64,000 nucleotides of DNA from Chaetoderma sp. LZ-2023a (GCA_034401795.1 CM067366.1:70238514-70302513); one strand, 5' to 3'. Positions 1-12,379 are shown, counted from the stretch's first letter. The notes: generated from the letters alone by a model not told the origin. A program made the numbers and translations.

Positions 1-189
1 CTAACATGCAGATCCGATGCATTTGATGTAAAATGGTCAAGAATATATACGGCCAATTAATAAACAATATATCCACTCGTTAGCTGTAAGGGTATGTAAG
101 AGTTGTATGACTCCAAATAAAAAATTCAATGTGACGGTCTTGACGTATGTGACAGTCTTGAAAAAATGTTATGGTCGTGACCTGAAATA
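1..189. other. window-edge sequence, no gene recognised
   Basis: AT-rich DNA without a recognisable feature, apart from the tail of the reading frame described for 126-476. A canonical-looking splice acceptor lies on the - strand near 183 (pyrimidine tract followed by CAG), so an exon reading leftwards out of the window is possible but unproven. Confidence 0.3.
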
Positions 190-476
190 ACATAAAAATG
201 CAAAAAAAGGAAGGAGTAGCTGGCGGGGTAACGTCGGGTCATTCCGGTACGTACTTTTCGACCGCCACGCCGCATGTGCACGACGGACGTGGGGGGCTGG
301 CTAGCTCCTAGTCTCAGTGTTCCGAATCCCATGCGACACTGTTCCGCGTAATACATAGACTGGCTCCTAAGGCCGGTGGAACTCAATTGTTCCGGTGGGG
401 CCATAGGACCATCGCCGCTAACATTGAATTGAACGGTGTCTTCCCATGAATTTCTCTCACTGGTATGCCTGTCCAT
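126..476 (-). CDS. conserved short reading frame of unknown function, copy A
   Basis: A 116-codon leftward frame. Its first 23 residues (starting MDRHTSERNSW) match the frame that starts at 8540 in copy B (starting MDRHTGDTNSW) at about 15 of 23 positions. Changes are conservative (E/D, V/L, D/N). Nucleotide differences include Ser TCA versus AGT and Arg AGG versus CGT, which keep the amino acid despite two or three base changes and argue for past selection on protein. A weaker match continues (TG.RS.S.Y..E..R). The start codon lies at the same place in both copies. The distal part of this frame runs over a good splice acceptor near 183, so the true exon end is uncertain. I do not recognise the family. 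It could be the first coding exon of a host gene or an element protein. Confidence 0.35.
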   Translation of the reverse strand: MDRHTSERNSWEDTVQFNVSGDGPMAPPEQLSSTGLRSQSMYYAEQCRMGFGTLRLGASQPPTSVVHMRRGGRKVRTGMTRRYPASYSFLFLHFYVISGHDHNIFSRLSHTSRPSH

Positions 477-2095
477 AGTAATTTGGAACTATGGACTTAC
501 AAGGAATTGTGATAAAGTACTAATAAAATATGACCTATACAAACCACAGAGTTTGGTAGATAACAGTGAGCATAAAATAATACATGACATAGAGACAGCT
601 GATGCACATTAAACGTGGTGACATCGGAGGTACCACACAGACTCGTAAGTCCGCAGAGGTATCCCCGCAAGGGAGGCCCCCGCATATGAGATCATTATTT
701 AACTTAATATAAGTTATTATACCCCTATGCTGAAAAGGAAAGGAAAAAGAGCTCCTAGCGTGTCGAGAGGCATTGCGCCTCACGCGGGCATTACTCCTAG
801 ATGCTATTTGATGTTGTAAGAAGTAGTAGCCTCGCGCGGGCCGCCGTCACTGGATATCTTGTGAGAGGCAAGTGCCTCGCGCCAGCCTCCGCCACAGGAA
901 AATGCCTTCAACGCCGAAGCGGAGAAAAAGAGTTGGCAAAAATGGCCACTCTTTTGTTCAAACAAGTGCTGTGAAAAAGACCATCCTAGTGAAAAATATA
1001 ACTAAAGTGTTGCATGCTGGTTTACGTGAAGATGGGACGAGCGATTCCCGAAGGATTCCCAAGTCACCGTCTTATGTAGTTCCAAGATACTGTATTTGTA
1101 GGTGCAGCTTTTATATGTACGGGCCTTCCGCTATGACTAACCTATCCTTTAGATGTTAGAAACAAAAACTAGTTTAGGCCGCAAGTGGCGGGAATCCTAC
1201 CTATCTTTAGATACAGCTATCCTATGGCCGCAGACACCCCAAAGCATCTACCTCCAAGGACAGTGTGCGTACATGTTACTTTGCCAGACATTCGAGCTTG
1301 GTGAGAATCCGGATGTCATGCTCCGTAGCCACATAAAACATCACAGGACAATGGCTACCTTTAACATAAGCAGATTTTGATGACTGACCTATTGCTACGG
1401 TGGGGATAGAGTGACGAATATCCACAGCAAATGTCCTTCCCGTGAGGGCGTGGCAGATTCCAAGATCTTGCCCAGACATTTCAATGAGTTGGGTGGAGAT
1501 GCGCATCTCGTCCATCACCAAGTCCTATGGAACTAAGTATTGACCTGCCATTAGGTTTATATTCAAATTGCCCAATATGCACTGCGGTGCGGGAGAAATA
1601 TATTCTTAAACAACCTATCAAACAATAATGTGTTGGCAGTGCTTCCTTCATTGGCAAGGATATCTAACTACTAAGTATCTGAAGATACGGGGGTGGGTGT
1701 GTATGTGACACCATACCTTGGCCATCACCGCTCGGAAACCTCCGATAGTTTCCAGAGTCGGATCAGCCCACGGTGCAGATAGGGACATCCCAACAATTAA
1801 GAAGCCATAGGCTTAGTGGAACATGAAGAAGAGACAATGTCTTTATTGATATGAGGCCCTATAGGTAAGTTGGCCAATTTTACACAACCTTGCCAGAGTG
1901 CGGGGCTAGATAACCGAAACGACCGGAAAAGAGGGGTACGCTATATGTCTCCTAACGAAGAAACTGTCTCTAATCACATTAAACCTATCCTATCGAGCTG
2001 ACTAGTCAGGTTTAGTCGGTAGCATGGCGGGCTAAACATAGTTATAGCACGGACAGCGACCTCAGTGAAAAATTGTTGGTGGCGTGGGAAAGTGA

Positions 2096-2200
<105 letters not shown>

Positions 2201-3340
2201 CTGTATAGTATTTCTTAATGCACTGCAGTCCTACGTTTTCTATAAATAAGCAAAACATATCAACAAGATGGCCGCTGGCCATATACCTAACTAACCAAGT
2301 ACAGCACAATGACGATATATGGATTGATTAGAACAGTGGTAATACAGGTTGATGGAGCTAATATGGTGCGGTTATTTAAAACACCTTACAGTAAACAAGG
2401 ATAATTATAAACAGTAATAATAAAGAAATTATAAGATGCGGTCCGAGGACTGGTACGGTACCTATTTGTCATCAGTATATACCTTTTACAGAAATAATAT
2501 TATATAAATAAAGATATCATTTATAGTTACTTGAATATTTAGTAGTCACTCTTACACACCGGGCTACTATGTTACTAAAATTGAGACGTCACTATACTTG
2601 TGACGTGAGTCGACACGTTCTCTAAAGCTGGATACATCTCCACATGTAGATCTCCCCAAACAAGGTTCCCATATGCTGGCTCCAAGTTGTAAACGGCGCG
2701 AACTCAGGACAGTGAAACACAGTAGTAAGTAATGTCTCCTAAATAGTTTGTAAATCATACATTATAGATGCAGTCATGGTGAAAAGTTCCCGTCCGATGA
2801 CGGTAGTTTTAAGAAAGTTAATCATAACCCAATAACAAAGAGGGTTATTTATATATTTGTAATTAATGCATGTACATATTGAAGCTTAACGTTGCGGGGT
2901 GAGTCAAATAGCTCTTGTGGCTCAACGGGCAAAGTTTACTTGGCTGCGGTCAACACGTTAAACAGAACACACACGACATGCAGTGCAGTGGTTGAAGTCC
3001 GGTGAGTCATCCACCGAGGAACATCGCTGCTGTACATCACGTTGAATTACATTTTTGGGCCCGCAACGGGGTCACCGCATAATGGTTCCTATACAGTTAT
3101 TACATAAAGAGGAACATAACTTTAGTTCTTATCTTGCCTCCGGACGCCATCCGGGAGCGTGCAAAATTTAAGCTGCGGTGCACCGAGAACTGCTCCGGTG
3201 TGAGCTGAGCTGAAAACCTGCAGGAAGCGAGATGATGTAGGTATCAGTCTCTGGTGTTCAGGGTGGTTCGTCAAGATCCCCACACTGTAGACAGGTTTCG
3301 ACTGTTCGACCTCCGGCCGACGATGCTCCTGAACTCATCC

Positions 3341-3410
3341 CCTTTTATACTTGTAGGAACGTCAGAACTGGCTGCCTCAACCAATCAGAATTTGCGGAAC
3401 CATCCAATCA
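3341..3410 (-). promoter_or_regulatory. CCAAT/TATA promoter-like block, copy A
   Basis: Read leftwards, there is a TATAAAAGG box at 3341-3350, with two CCAAT-box pentamers (on the + strand, 3381-3385 and 3404-3408) about 35-60 bp upstream. The same arrangement is kept in copy B at 10673-10739. The CRE octamer found between the boxes in copy B is degraded here (AACGTCA). The spacing is typical of a pol II core promoter. Function is inferred. Confidence 0.5.
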
Positions 3411-3505
3411 GCGTGCTAAAATCTCGGGACGTGTACACATTTATCTAAATATTAGTATAGATATAGATGTGTAGATGACGTAGTCTTAATCAGTACATTG
3501 ATAAT

Positions 3506-3507
<2 letters not shown>

Positions 3508-3576
<69 letters not shown>
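3508..3576. repeat. (ATT)23 microsatellite
   Basis: Uninterrupted trinucleotide array of about 69 bp, of ATT on the + strand. Confidence 0.97.
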
Positions 3577-3578
<2 letters not shown>

Positions 3579-3587
3579 AGTTAGTCA

Positions 3588-5010
3588 ATGCATGGAAATC
3601 AACATTCAAGATCGCAGACATATTGCACTTTTTTATTCATACCATTTTTGAGAGACATTTTCCCATTACCACACCAAGCAGATTTTCATTTCTTAGACAT
3701 CACTAAAAATTGGCGGATGGCGCCGCCCAGACGGGTGGGCGGGCTGCGGGCGGGAATGTGGGCGGCAGTGTCCTTACTACTGTTTATCGGCTTGCTTCCA
3801 AATAACCACAGGCTGACTGGACTAGGCCTGAGAAAGAAACCTATCGCAACTCACCCTTCCAGAGTACCCACCCATCATATGACGTCATAATTAACTGCGT
3901 GATGTGTAGAATGACATCATAATGAATGACGTCGATAAGTACGTCACGAACGCATATTTGAAGACGTCTATGCGTTGTTGTACAAATTGTTTGCTTTTAC
4001 TATTTAATAAATAATCTGTTGAATATTTTGAAACTAATTCGACTGGGCGCTGTTGCTGCCATAGACAGAAACAGCACCCATAATTAATTGCAAAATATTC
4101 AACAGCTTCCCTGTATAGTTTTCAGGAAATCAATAGTTAGGGCATTTGGGGATCGATGAATCTCAACACGGCGAGGTGTGGGTGGAGCTTAGCTAGTGAT
4201 AGTCGGGGCATGGCTAAAAGTGGAAAGGTCCATTGACAATGATTCTAAATCAAAGATGGCTGCCAGAGCCAAGTGGTCGGCTTCAAAATTAGTTTTCAGA
4301 TGATGAATCTACTACCAGTTATTGGATCGCATTGAAACTTCATAGGTTAATTGCAGAAGCTTATCGAACACGATGGTTCAAATTGTAAGATGGCCACGAT
4401 AATTGTTTCCACACGCCATCCAGACCCCATTTCATTTATCGGATCGCTTTGAAATTTCATAGGTTGATAAAAACCAGTCTAATTTGACAATGATCTTTAA
4501 ATCCAAGATGGCTGTCATGCACCAGTGGCTATCTTGAAAGTTCAAGTCAGTTGATTGAAAGATGTAGCAGCAACGATTCGTCTTATCCGCTTACGATCAC
4601 GTTAACTATCTTTGAAAATGCATTAGGTGTGGCAAACACCTGAGATTTCGTATCATCGTTGATTTAGATAAGTTTCTTCCCAAGACATAGTCTAGTCAAC
4701 CTATGAAATTTGAAAGGGATCCGATAAGCTGTAGTGAAGACAGATTTTGGAAACCACTCTGCTGACCACAAGCCCTTCCGCCTTCCCCGTCTTCCCTCCC
4801 GCCTGTCTACCCGCCCGCCCAACAGCCTGCCTACACGCCTGGACAAATATTGTCACATAATACCTACCCAATTTCATTTTGTTTTGGCGGGGTATACAAA
4901 TTTGAAAATCCTTTTTGTGTGGTAATGGGAGAATGTCTGTAAAATTGGTATGAATGCAACGTCAAATATGGCTGCCGTGTTGAATGTTGATTTCCGTGCA
5001 TTAAACATCT
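3588..5010. repeat. inverted repeat enclosing a MITE
   Basis: The segment 3588-3700 is recognisably the reverse complement of about 4890-5005. Shared words include the GTGTGGTAATGGGA block and the TTGAATGTTGATTTCC block. A second inverted match links about 3780-3845 with 4665-4770. The arms are diverged and enclose the palindromic MITE at 3852-4233 plus degenerate satellite. The layout suggests an inverted duplication of a satellite unit later invaded by the MITE. Confidence 0.55.
3852..4233 (-). mobile_element. palindromic CRE-bearing MITE, full-length copy
   Basis: This is a ~380-bp member of the MITE family best seen at 20811-21211, in reverse orientation. From left to right: a diverged left terminus (CACCCTTCCA), TGACGTCA motifs near 3880-3930, the central hairpin at 4016-4105, a conserved block with GCTCCACCC/GCCCCGCCC-type GC boxes (seen here as reverse complement), and a right terminus TGGAAAGGTCCAT. 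There is no coding capacity. The right hairpin arm is degraded. With the copies at 20.8 and 63.8 kb it shares the TTGTACAAATTGTTTGCTTT flank, marking a subfamily. Confidence 0.75.
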
Positions 5011-5620
5011 TTGGAAATCAATTAAGTACTTCGTGTGAGTACGTACATAGCTGGTGTATATAGAAAATCCAAAATCGGTACCATCAATTTTAACAGAGTT
5101 TGGTGTGGATAGGATTAGCCTGAAAACAAAATCCAAAATAGCGAACAGATACCAATCTTGAGCTTCCACGGGGTTGCTCTCTGTAACTTTGTTCAACCCA
5201 ATTCAAAATCCCGGAAACCTAATATGTCTCCTATAGGTGGAGGGGGGTGGGGCGGGGGAGGGTTCTATTAAATTGGACCAAATGCAAAATCAAATATTGC
5301 CATTTGGCGACGATCTTGAAAATCAGTCTCCAGGAAATCGTTCTCTGTAGTTTTGACCTAAAGTTTGGACACTCATGTGTGACATATTGAGAGGAGCCCT
5401 AAAATGGTTAAATTATAAAATCCAATATGGCTACCAGACGGCCATCTTGAAAATTTATATCTGTTTTTATTACATATGTAACTTTGTCTGACTGACTGAA
5501 ACATTGAACATCTACTGGGTGTGGCCTGGAGAGGATCCCTATCGAAATTGGTTCTAAGAGGAATTCCAAGATGGCCGTATAATAACGCTCAATAACTTTG
5601 AATAACTAACTAAAACAAAT
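4240..5620. repeat. degenerate satellite with AAGATGGC core
   Basis: Diverged tandem units of roughly 115-140 bp carry the word CAAGATGGC (or one-base variants) at about 4253, 4388, 4506, 4967, 5428 and 5570. Companion phrases such as GGATCGC.TTGAAA.TTCATAGG recur. No gene is visible. The core word matches the YY1 binding consensus, but here it is simply part of the repeat unit. Confidence 0.5.
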
Positions 5621-5639
5621 ATACATGTCATGGCATGCC

Positions 5640-6240
5640 CAGTTTTGCATATGACAGGAGGAAGTGGACATTCCATGCAGCTCTGTCTAGTCTAGTCCAA
5701 GTGCCTATAGAGACGCCTAAATGTCCAGAACGCTTAGTATAGTAAAGCAAATAACATGCAAAAGCGCATGAATATCACCACCCACCCACCCAGCACTTCT
5801 CCTATACCAATAAATAGAACTGTTAGTCCAAAAAGGGAGTTAACACTTTCATAGCTGAAATGCTAATATTGTCATTTAAATGCCAACATGCAAGAAAGCT
5901 GTTGAATATTTGGAAAATAATTTGACTGAATGTCGTTGTTACCCTGACAAGATTCAAAATAATCAAAGGCGTTAATAGTTTGTAAGAAAACACAATTTGG
6001 AAATTAGGAGCAAGTCATCCTCAGCATTCAGCTGAATAAATATCGCCGCGATTCGCTGCCCCAAACCCCAGTTCGCGACCCTGCATGGAATACACGGCAG
6101 GTAACTTATCTTGAAGACATTATATCTGCATTAGGTCAACCTACTGCGAATGTGATACAGCGTTTACAGGACTTGTTTCGGACAAAGCATATTTTTAAGG
6201 TGAGCTAAGGATAGCGTTTGTTCTAATTTCCTAATGATAT
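5640..6240. other. no gene recognised; degenerate palindrome remnant
   Basis: Mostly unique-looking AT-rich DNA. At 5899-5960 a decayed version of the MITE hairpin can be seen (GCTGTTGAATATTTGGAAAA, then a mutated right arm). Nothing coding was found. Confidence 0.4.
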
Positions 6241-6242
6241 TG

Positions 6243-6446
6243 TAGTGATTTTGTAAGAGATAGTGAGTGGGGTGAGCTGGGGGTGTAGTGGGGGTAGAGG
6301 TGTAGTGGGCTCGGTGGGTGTGGAGGTTGGTGGTGTGTGGCGACGGGTGTGTGGGTGAGTGGAGTGGTAGGTGTGATGTGGTGTGTGGGTGCGGCGTGTG
6401 GGGTGCGGTGTGTGTGGTGGGTGTGGCGGTGGGCTGGGTGCCGGGG
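6243..6446. repeat. GT/GGGT-rich low-complexity tract
   Basis: About 200 bp of strand-biased G/T repeats with many GGTG, GTGTGG and GGGTG words. It is G-rich on the + strand and could form G-quadruplexes. The open frame on the - strand is a by-product. Confidence 0.8.
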
Positions 6447-7838
6447 TCTGGGAAAATATTTAAAGATTCGAGTGTCTAGTATCTCCCGCATTGTTCGGTA
6501 AATCTAGAAATTTGTGTTTCTATTTTATATTAAGGATTGCTCATTTTAGTTTTAAAAAAAGTAAATCATCCAAGCTTGTTTGCATGTGCACCTGCGCGCG
6601 TGTATGGGTGGGTGTGGGTTCTAGGTAATATTGAGTTTGGGAGGGCGCGGGCGAGGTGGGGGAAGCCCCCATAAATGACTAGGCGTTTCCACCCATGCTC
6701 ATATATAATTCAAGGGTGCCAAACAAGTATAGTGCCAAAATGTATCTAACGGGTCCGAAAAAAAATATTTGATCTAGTTTCCGGGGGAGGGTAGGGGTGG
6801 TGGGTCCCATTTGATAGCATATAGATTACCTTAGCCCCACCCTACTACCACCCACACCATATCTGTCCCCCTATCACCATTTATGCCGTTATTCATGATT
6901 AACTCTCCAGTGTGAACACGGACCATGGCGGTGTTCACAATAGAGTGATAATCCAAGGTAAGACCGAAGTAAGTCCGGTCGAAAGCAAATATTCCTTTAC
7001 TTGTCATAACTTGTGTAAGCGTAAACGCGTACACGAGTAAAACATGGATTGGCGATCGATTGGACTTCCTTCGGATTTGATAATCTGATGTGAACACAGG
7101 ATAAGTCTGAACACGAAAATTCGATAACTTTGCTGTATAAATCCCAGCGTAGACGGCCAACATTTTATGCGAAACATTGTTGCGAAACTATATTTTATAG
7201 TCTGCGGTAAAAAAAATCCATCGAAACATTGTTCGCCAACGATGTTTCTGATATTAAACATGTTTAATATCGCCTAACATTGTTCTCTCGTGTGCGGTGC
7301 CCAGCGAAACATTGTTGGCCGTCTTCAGTGTTTGCTAACAAAGTTGCAAAATACGTTTTATCATTGACTAATCAGCGTTCACCCTGGGCTCATGTGATTC
7401 TAAATGGCGGCCCACGTCATGGATAAATGCGAATATGTGGAGACTGATGGTGGGGGTGTTGAGTAACTGACTAGAAGAAGTTGCTGGGATGTACATAAAT
7501 GCGCATTTCTTATCTGCGCCGATAGAATTTCATAGGGCCACAAAAACCTCGAAGCCAAGCTTGACAAGGTCCAGCACATGCCTTAACAGCAATACAGTTA
7601 GATTCACATTAATCGTAGCCAAATACTAACGGTTCCACCAAAATTTACTTAAGTGAAAAAGGCAGCTGATTCTGAAGGTTTCTTGCTTACAGATGCTGTT
7701 CACTAAACGCCTGATGTCAGCTGTGGAAATTCGCCATATTTAGACTGTTCATGCTTGGCATCTCGTCCACATCAAGAGCTGGTAGGTAGTGTACCCTCAA
7801 ATAAAAAAATGTATATTGAAATAATGGAAGGATCCGAT
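6447..7838. other. no gene recognised; short AACATTGTT repeats
   Basis: There is no convincing coding sequence. Between 7165 and 7330 the phrase CGAAACATTGTT recurs four times at uneven spacing (about 7168, 7221, 7274 as a shortened form, 7305). It resembles the interior of a small DNA transposon or a decayed minisatellite. The rest is unassigned. Confidence 0.35.
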
Positions 7839-8190
7839 CTGTCACTCAAGTATCTGACGTCATAATCCAATACGTCACATTTTAGGTGACAAGCAAATGA
7901 CATAAGTCCGTCGCGAAAGTCTCTGAATTGTATGTCTTTGATTAGGTTACAACTTAATAAACATTCTGTAGAATATTTTGAAACTGACTTGACAGGGAGC
8001 TGTTGCTGCCGCTGGCATATTCCCTAGTCAAATTAGTTTCAAAATATTCAACAGCTTCCCTGTATATACCTTGACATTTAGGTTCTTGGAATTAAGCTTC
8101 CAAAATGTCAAATTTATTCAAACAAGCATCCAACTTGGCGGAGTTTATCTACAAATGAGCGTGGCATAGCTAGAGATCCCTCTGCGTATG
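7838..8190 (-). mobile_element. palindromic MITE copy, chimeric left end
   Basis: The central hairpin is at 7966-8054 (CTGTAGAATATTTTGAAACT with its reverse complement). It is followed by the CTTCCCTGTATA flank and a decayed GGCATAGCTAGAGAT terminus. The left part has TGACGTCA at about 7856 and begins with GATCCGATCTGTCACTCAAG. That phrase is absent from the canonical copies but shared with 37.8, 48.9 and 55.2 kb, so this copy carries a different end module. Confidence 0.6.
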
Positions 8191-8196
8191 CCAATT

Positions 8197-8540
8197 TTAC
8201 GGTAAAAACCAAGGCACAAAGGGTTCAGTTCTTAGCAACATTGCTTCCAAAATAGACACTTTACACCTTGCGGTGTCTTGTAGCTTGGGGGGGGGGGGTA
8301 TGCACTGGTCCGTTATGTTGCTCTGCTCCATTGCACTGCATGTACAGGATGCGCGGGAGGGTTGGTTAGCTACGGTTCTTGGCTTTACGGATCCCGTATC
8401 GCGACTCTCCGGAAGGTACACAGACCTGCTTCTAGAGCCGGTGCAATGATAATGTTCCGTGGGCCTGTGTGACCATTGCCGCTGAGATTGAACCTCACGG
8501 TCTCATCCCAACTATTGGTGTCACCGGTATGACGGTCCAT
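8197..8540 (-). pseudogene. conserved short reading frame, copy B (frameshifted)
   Basis: It starts with ATG at 8540 and aligns with the frame at 476 for about 23 residues (NSW, T.FN.SG cores shared). The frame is then lost by a one-base shift. The homologous continuation resumes in the frame that ends at 8197 and includes a TGSRSRSVY-type segment matching TGLRSQSMY of copy A. The shift makes copy B look inactive. No family is recognised. Confidence 0.35.
8286..8299. repeat. poly-G run
   Basis: An uninterrupted G homopolymer inside copy B. Its exact length may be unreliable in sequencing. Confidence 0.8.
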
Positions 8541-10672
8541 AATTTAATTTAGTGGTCTGGACATAATAATATATCAAAAATATATCACTAAGTAAACAAT
8601 GGTACGCGTTTGCGAGTAGACGAGAGAACGTATACAGTACATAGAACTAAGTTGGTGTCTTGCTTACGCGGGCTCGTCAAAGGTACCTCACAGATCCGTA
8701 TATATCCGAGAGGCACCCCTGCAAGGGAGAGTCCTAACGAGGCTACTTATTTACTTTAATATAAACCATAATACTCCTGACAAAATAATATTGTTGCGAG
8801 AGAAAAGTGCCTCTCGCGGGCCTCCATCACAGGAAAATACCTTCAACGTTGAAGCGGAGGAAGAGAGCTGGCAAAAAGGGCCACTCTCTTGTTCAAACCA
8901 AAATGCTATGTGTTACATGAAGACGGGTCGGAGCATTTCCGAAGAATTCAAAGGCCATCCTCTTATGTAGGTCCAAAGATACTGTATTGGTAGTTGCCGC
9001 TTTATTTATGCGGGCCTTCTGCAAAATTCTAACCTACCATTTAGTTGTTAGATTTGCTCCAAGCGTTGACCGCAAGTGGCAGGGATTTCTACCTATCATT
9101 TGATACATGAGTCTAACTGGCGAAGATGCTCGGTTTCCTGAAGGTCACCCCACATAGCATCTCCCTCAGAAAGGCAGCATGCGGACATGTTACGGAGTGA
9201 CAGTTTCAGACTCATATAATGATCCAGTTACACACCACCCCGCAACCACATATAACATCACTAGGACAAGTTACTATTCACATAAGCAATTTAGAAAGCA
9301 CATGAGTATTTTATGGCGGGGAATAAGAGGCAGATATCCATCCCTAATGACCTTCCTGTGATGGCATGGTGGGTTCTAAGATGGCACCCAGTCATTGTAC
9401 CAAGTTGGATGGAGATCTGCGTCCCGTCCATCACCCGTGTGTTGAGGAACTAACGTTTGCCTGTCATTAGGGTTGAGTTTCAGAGTGCTCAGAGATGCAC
9501 TGCAGGCCGGTTTTACATAATTTTTATATCCTTTTGCAGTGCTTCCTTCTTTGTCGGGTTTATCTACGCCAACTAGTATCCGAGGATACAGAGGGGAATT
9601 TATGCGAAATCAACACTTTGGCCTTCACCACTCGGAAGCACCAATAGTTTCTTAGAGTTGGATCATGCCAACGTGTCAATGGGAAGTTCATGCAATTATT
9701 AAGCCTTGCAGCTGGAGGAGCGTTGAAAGAGACAATCACTCGATATTAAAAGAGGCCCAAATTTAGTTGGCCAATTTATGCAATCTAGCCGGTGTGCGGT
9801 GTTACATATCCGCTACAGCTGGAAAAGAGGCGTACACTAAATGTTTCTTATGGAGAGATTGTTCCTAACTACTTTACACCTATCCTATCGAGCTAGAATA
9901 TCCAGGTTTAGTCGATCACATGTCAGGCTCGAGCAATGGGACATTGAACAGTGACCTCAGTGTAAAATTGATGCTGGGGAATAGTGATGCAGATAAAATG
10001 TTGCTGTATAGTATAGTTTAGCGTACTGCGTCCTCGAGTTTTTATATAAAGAAAACAAAATAACTAGGATGGCTACTTGCCATATAGGTAACTAACTATC
10101 ACAATGCTAACAGTATATCAGGTCATATGACCTTACGGTGCATCTTGGTTGTAAGCACAAAAATAAAGATAGTATATACAGCAAAGAAAATAGAAACGAT
10201 AAAATGCGGTCACAGATGACCGGTGCACCAGGCAGAGTCCCACCAGACTGTGGCCTAAAAGTTAATTAATCACATGACATGCTGCGCGGAAGTTTGATAC
10301 CACTTTCAGCGTGGTCCGGAAGATCTGACGAGTTATCCACCAAGAATCACCACTTGTTCTACATGCTGTAGCGATTACATCTGGGCCACGAGGCCCATCC
10401 GCAGGAAGGCTCCTCCTGAAGTGTTGTAGTGAGGAAGTCTCTTCTATTTATTTAGTTGCCCCGGATGGCCGTCCGAGGGCTTACAAAAACTTAGTGATTG
10501 CGGATGTCGATTGCTGACCAGAGCAAAAGAACACTGAATTCCGAAAGGCACTGCTGCGGTGTAGGATACGACAGTCAGTAAGCAGTTGCCCACGTCTAGC
10601 ACTGCACTGCTCCAACAACCTGCCAATGGCTGTCTCTCGCCAAACTGTGGTGTCGATTCTTGATTTTTCGCT

Positions 10673-10739
10673 CCTTTTATACTCCTAGTGACGTCAGAGG
10701 CAGGACGCCCAGCCAATCAGATGACGATCTGTAGCCAAT
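10673..10739 (-). promoter_or_regulatory. CCAAT/CRE/TATA promoter-like block, copy B
   Basis: Reading leftwards: two CCAAT-box pentamers (+ strand 10735-10739 and 10713-10717), a perfect CRE octamer TGACGTCA at 10689-10696, then TATAAAAGG at 10673-10682. This is a classic pol II promoter order with sensible spacing, and it is conserved in copy A. It would drive transcription towards the short frame at 8540. Activity is inferred. Confidence 0.55.
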
Positions 10740-10999
10740 CAGAGTGCAGCCAGAAAGGGTGACAACGCTATCACATGATAAGCGCATTCCCCAATCATTT
10801 AATACATACACGCGATTACTATGTCCCAGTAATATTTTGAAAGTAATTTCAGTGAGCCATTTAAGGATAACTCGGCCATTTCTTATCCGATTTTAAAAAG
10901 GTAAACAGTTTTGGAATCGTCGTCTTATTCTGGTCCTGATTGGTACCAAGAACCTACTCGGTACACTAAAGGTACGCATTCTCTCCCAACGCTGACACG

Positions 11000-12080
11000 T
11001 GTTGTCGGGGACGCTTTGACGCGTGCGCATGCATGCTATGCGATCTCACGGATTTTGCCATTTTATAGAAAAATTCCATCCAACAGTGTCAGAGGACTTG
11101 CATTACAATCAATCTCATTACCTTTTGACCTCATACCACACCCATGGGGTGGGGACAAATATAGTGTGCTCATCCACTCCACATTGATATGGGTTACTCA
11201 CATACCAAATTTGGTTGAATTCCACCCTATGGTTTCGGGGGAGATGCGTTAAAATCAATTACCGCAGTTAAAATTTAATCCCTTTGACCCCTCTCCCACC
11301 CCATTGTGGCGGCGCCAAATCTAAATAGCCTCTTGCACTCCGCAATCATATGGGTAATTCAGATATCAAATTCGGTTGAATTCTGTCCAACAGTGTCAGA
11401 GGAGTTGCATTACAATCAATCTCATTACCTTTTGACCCCATCGTCCAACCCTGATATGGGTGACTGACATACTAAATTTGGTTCAATTCTGTCCAGTGTC
11501 AGAGGAGCTGCATTGCAATCAATTTCTTTACCTTTCGACCCTAACCCCCACCCCTGGGAGTGGGGCCAACTGTAAATGTGCTCTGACATACTAAATTTGG
11601 TTGAATTCCGTCCAACAGTGTCAGAGAATTTGCATTACAATCAATTTCCTGACCTTTTGACCCCATACCACACCCATGGGGACGATGCCAAATGTAAGTG
11701 TGCTCATGTACTCCACATTAACATGGGTAACTCATATACCAAATTTGTTTGAATTCTGTCCAACGGTTTCGAAGGAGATGCGTTACAATCAATTTCCGCA
11801 GGTTAAAATGTAACCCTTTGACTCCCCCACCCCCTGGGGGCGGAGCCAAATATAAATGGCATCTTGTACTCCGCAATCATATGGGTAATTCAGATATCAA
11901 ATTTGGTTGAGCGCCGTCTAACGATTTCAGTTGCGTTACAAGTGATTTAACCTTTTGACCCATGCCACCTCCCCCTTGGGGGGGGGGGTGTGGTGGCGGA
12001 GCCAAATCTAAATATCGTCTTGCAAGGTGGAATCATATGGGTAACCCATATACCAAATTTTATTTTATTTCACCCTAAGG
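11000..12080. repeat. degenerate satellite, CCAAATTTGGTTGAATTC family
   Basis: At least seven diverged units of about 100-165 bp. Each carries the phrase ACCAAATTTGGTTGAATTC near 11205, 11365, 11475, 11592, 11740, 11902 and 12055. Each then has CTGTCCAACAGTGTCAGAGG, TTACAATCAATCTC, CCTTTTGACCCC and a CACCCATGGGG block. Open frames through it are accidental. Confidence 0.8.
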
Positions 12081-12170
12081 TTTGGGAGGAGATAGCATGA
12101 TGGATGGACAGATAAACAGACGGAGAGACGGACAGAGGCGTTTACAATATTTTTTCAAAACGTGGGGATA

Positions 12171-12190
12171 ACAATAATAATAATAATAAT

Positions 12191-12232
<42 letters not shown>

Positions 12233-12300
12233 AATAAATAAATAAACCAACAGACAAACAAACAAACAAACAAACATAAATTAAAAAATAAATAAATACA
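12171..12300. repeat. compound (AAT)n(AAC)n(AAAC)n microsatellite
   Basis: AAT repeats pass into about 15 AAC units and then into AAAT and CAAA tetranucleotides. The poly-Cys and poly-Leu frames on the - strand are artefacts. Confidence 0.95.
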
Positions 12301-12379
12301 TAAATAAGGCGTCCTCTTATATAACCATTGCGCATGTCTGTTGCTGATCCGATAAAAAGTCAAGATGTAGTCCCACACT

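Larger units (their letters stand above)
8190..10760 (-). repeat. long duplicated unit, copy B
   Basis: The partner of 190-3455 (matches listed there), same orientation, shorter by about 0.7 kb because it lacks the (AT)50 array and several insertions. It has the better preserved promoter block (10673-10739). An AATAAA sits about 225 bp downstream of the TATA box on the - strand (near 10452). No long open frame exists between promoter and the short frame at 8540. It is either an old tandem gene duplication or a non-autonomous element. Confidence 0.6.

Noticed and set aside
2973..3040. Primer-binding site of an LTR retrotransposon left of the promoter block
   Set aside because: A TGGTATCA-like word near 10297 in copy B is not kept in copy A, and no second LTR or pol gene is visible.
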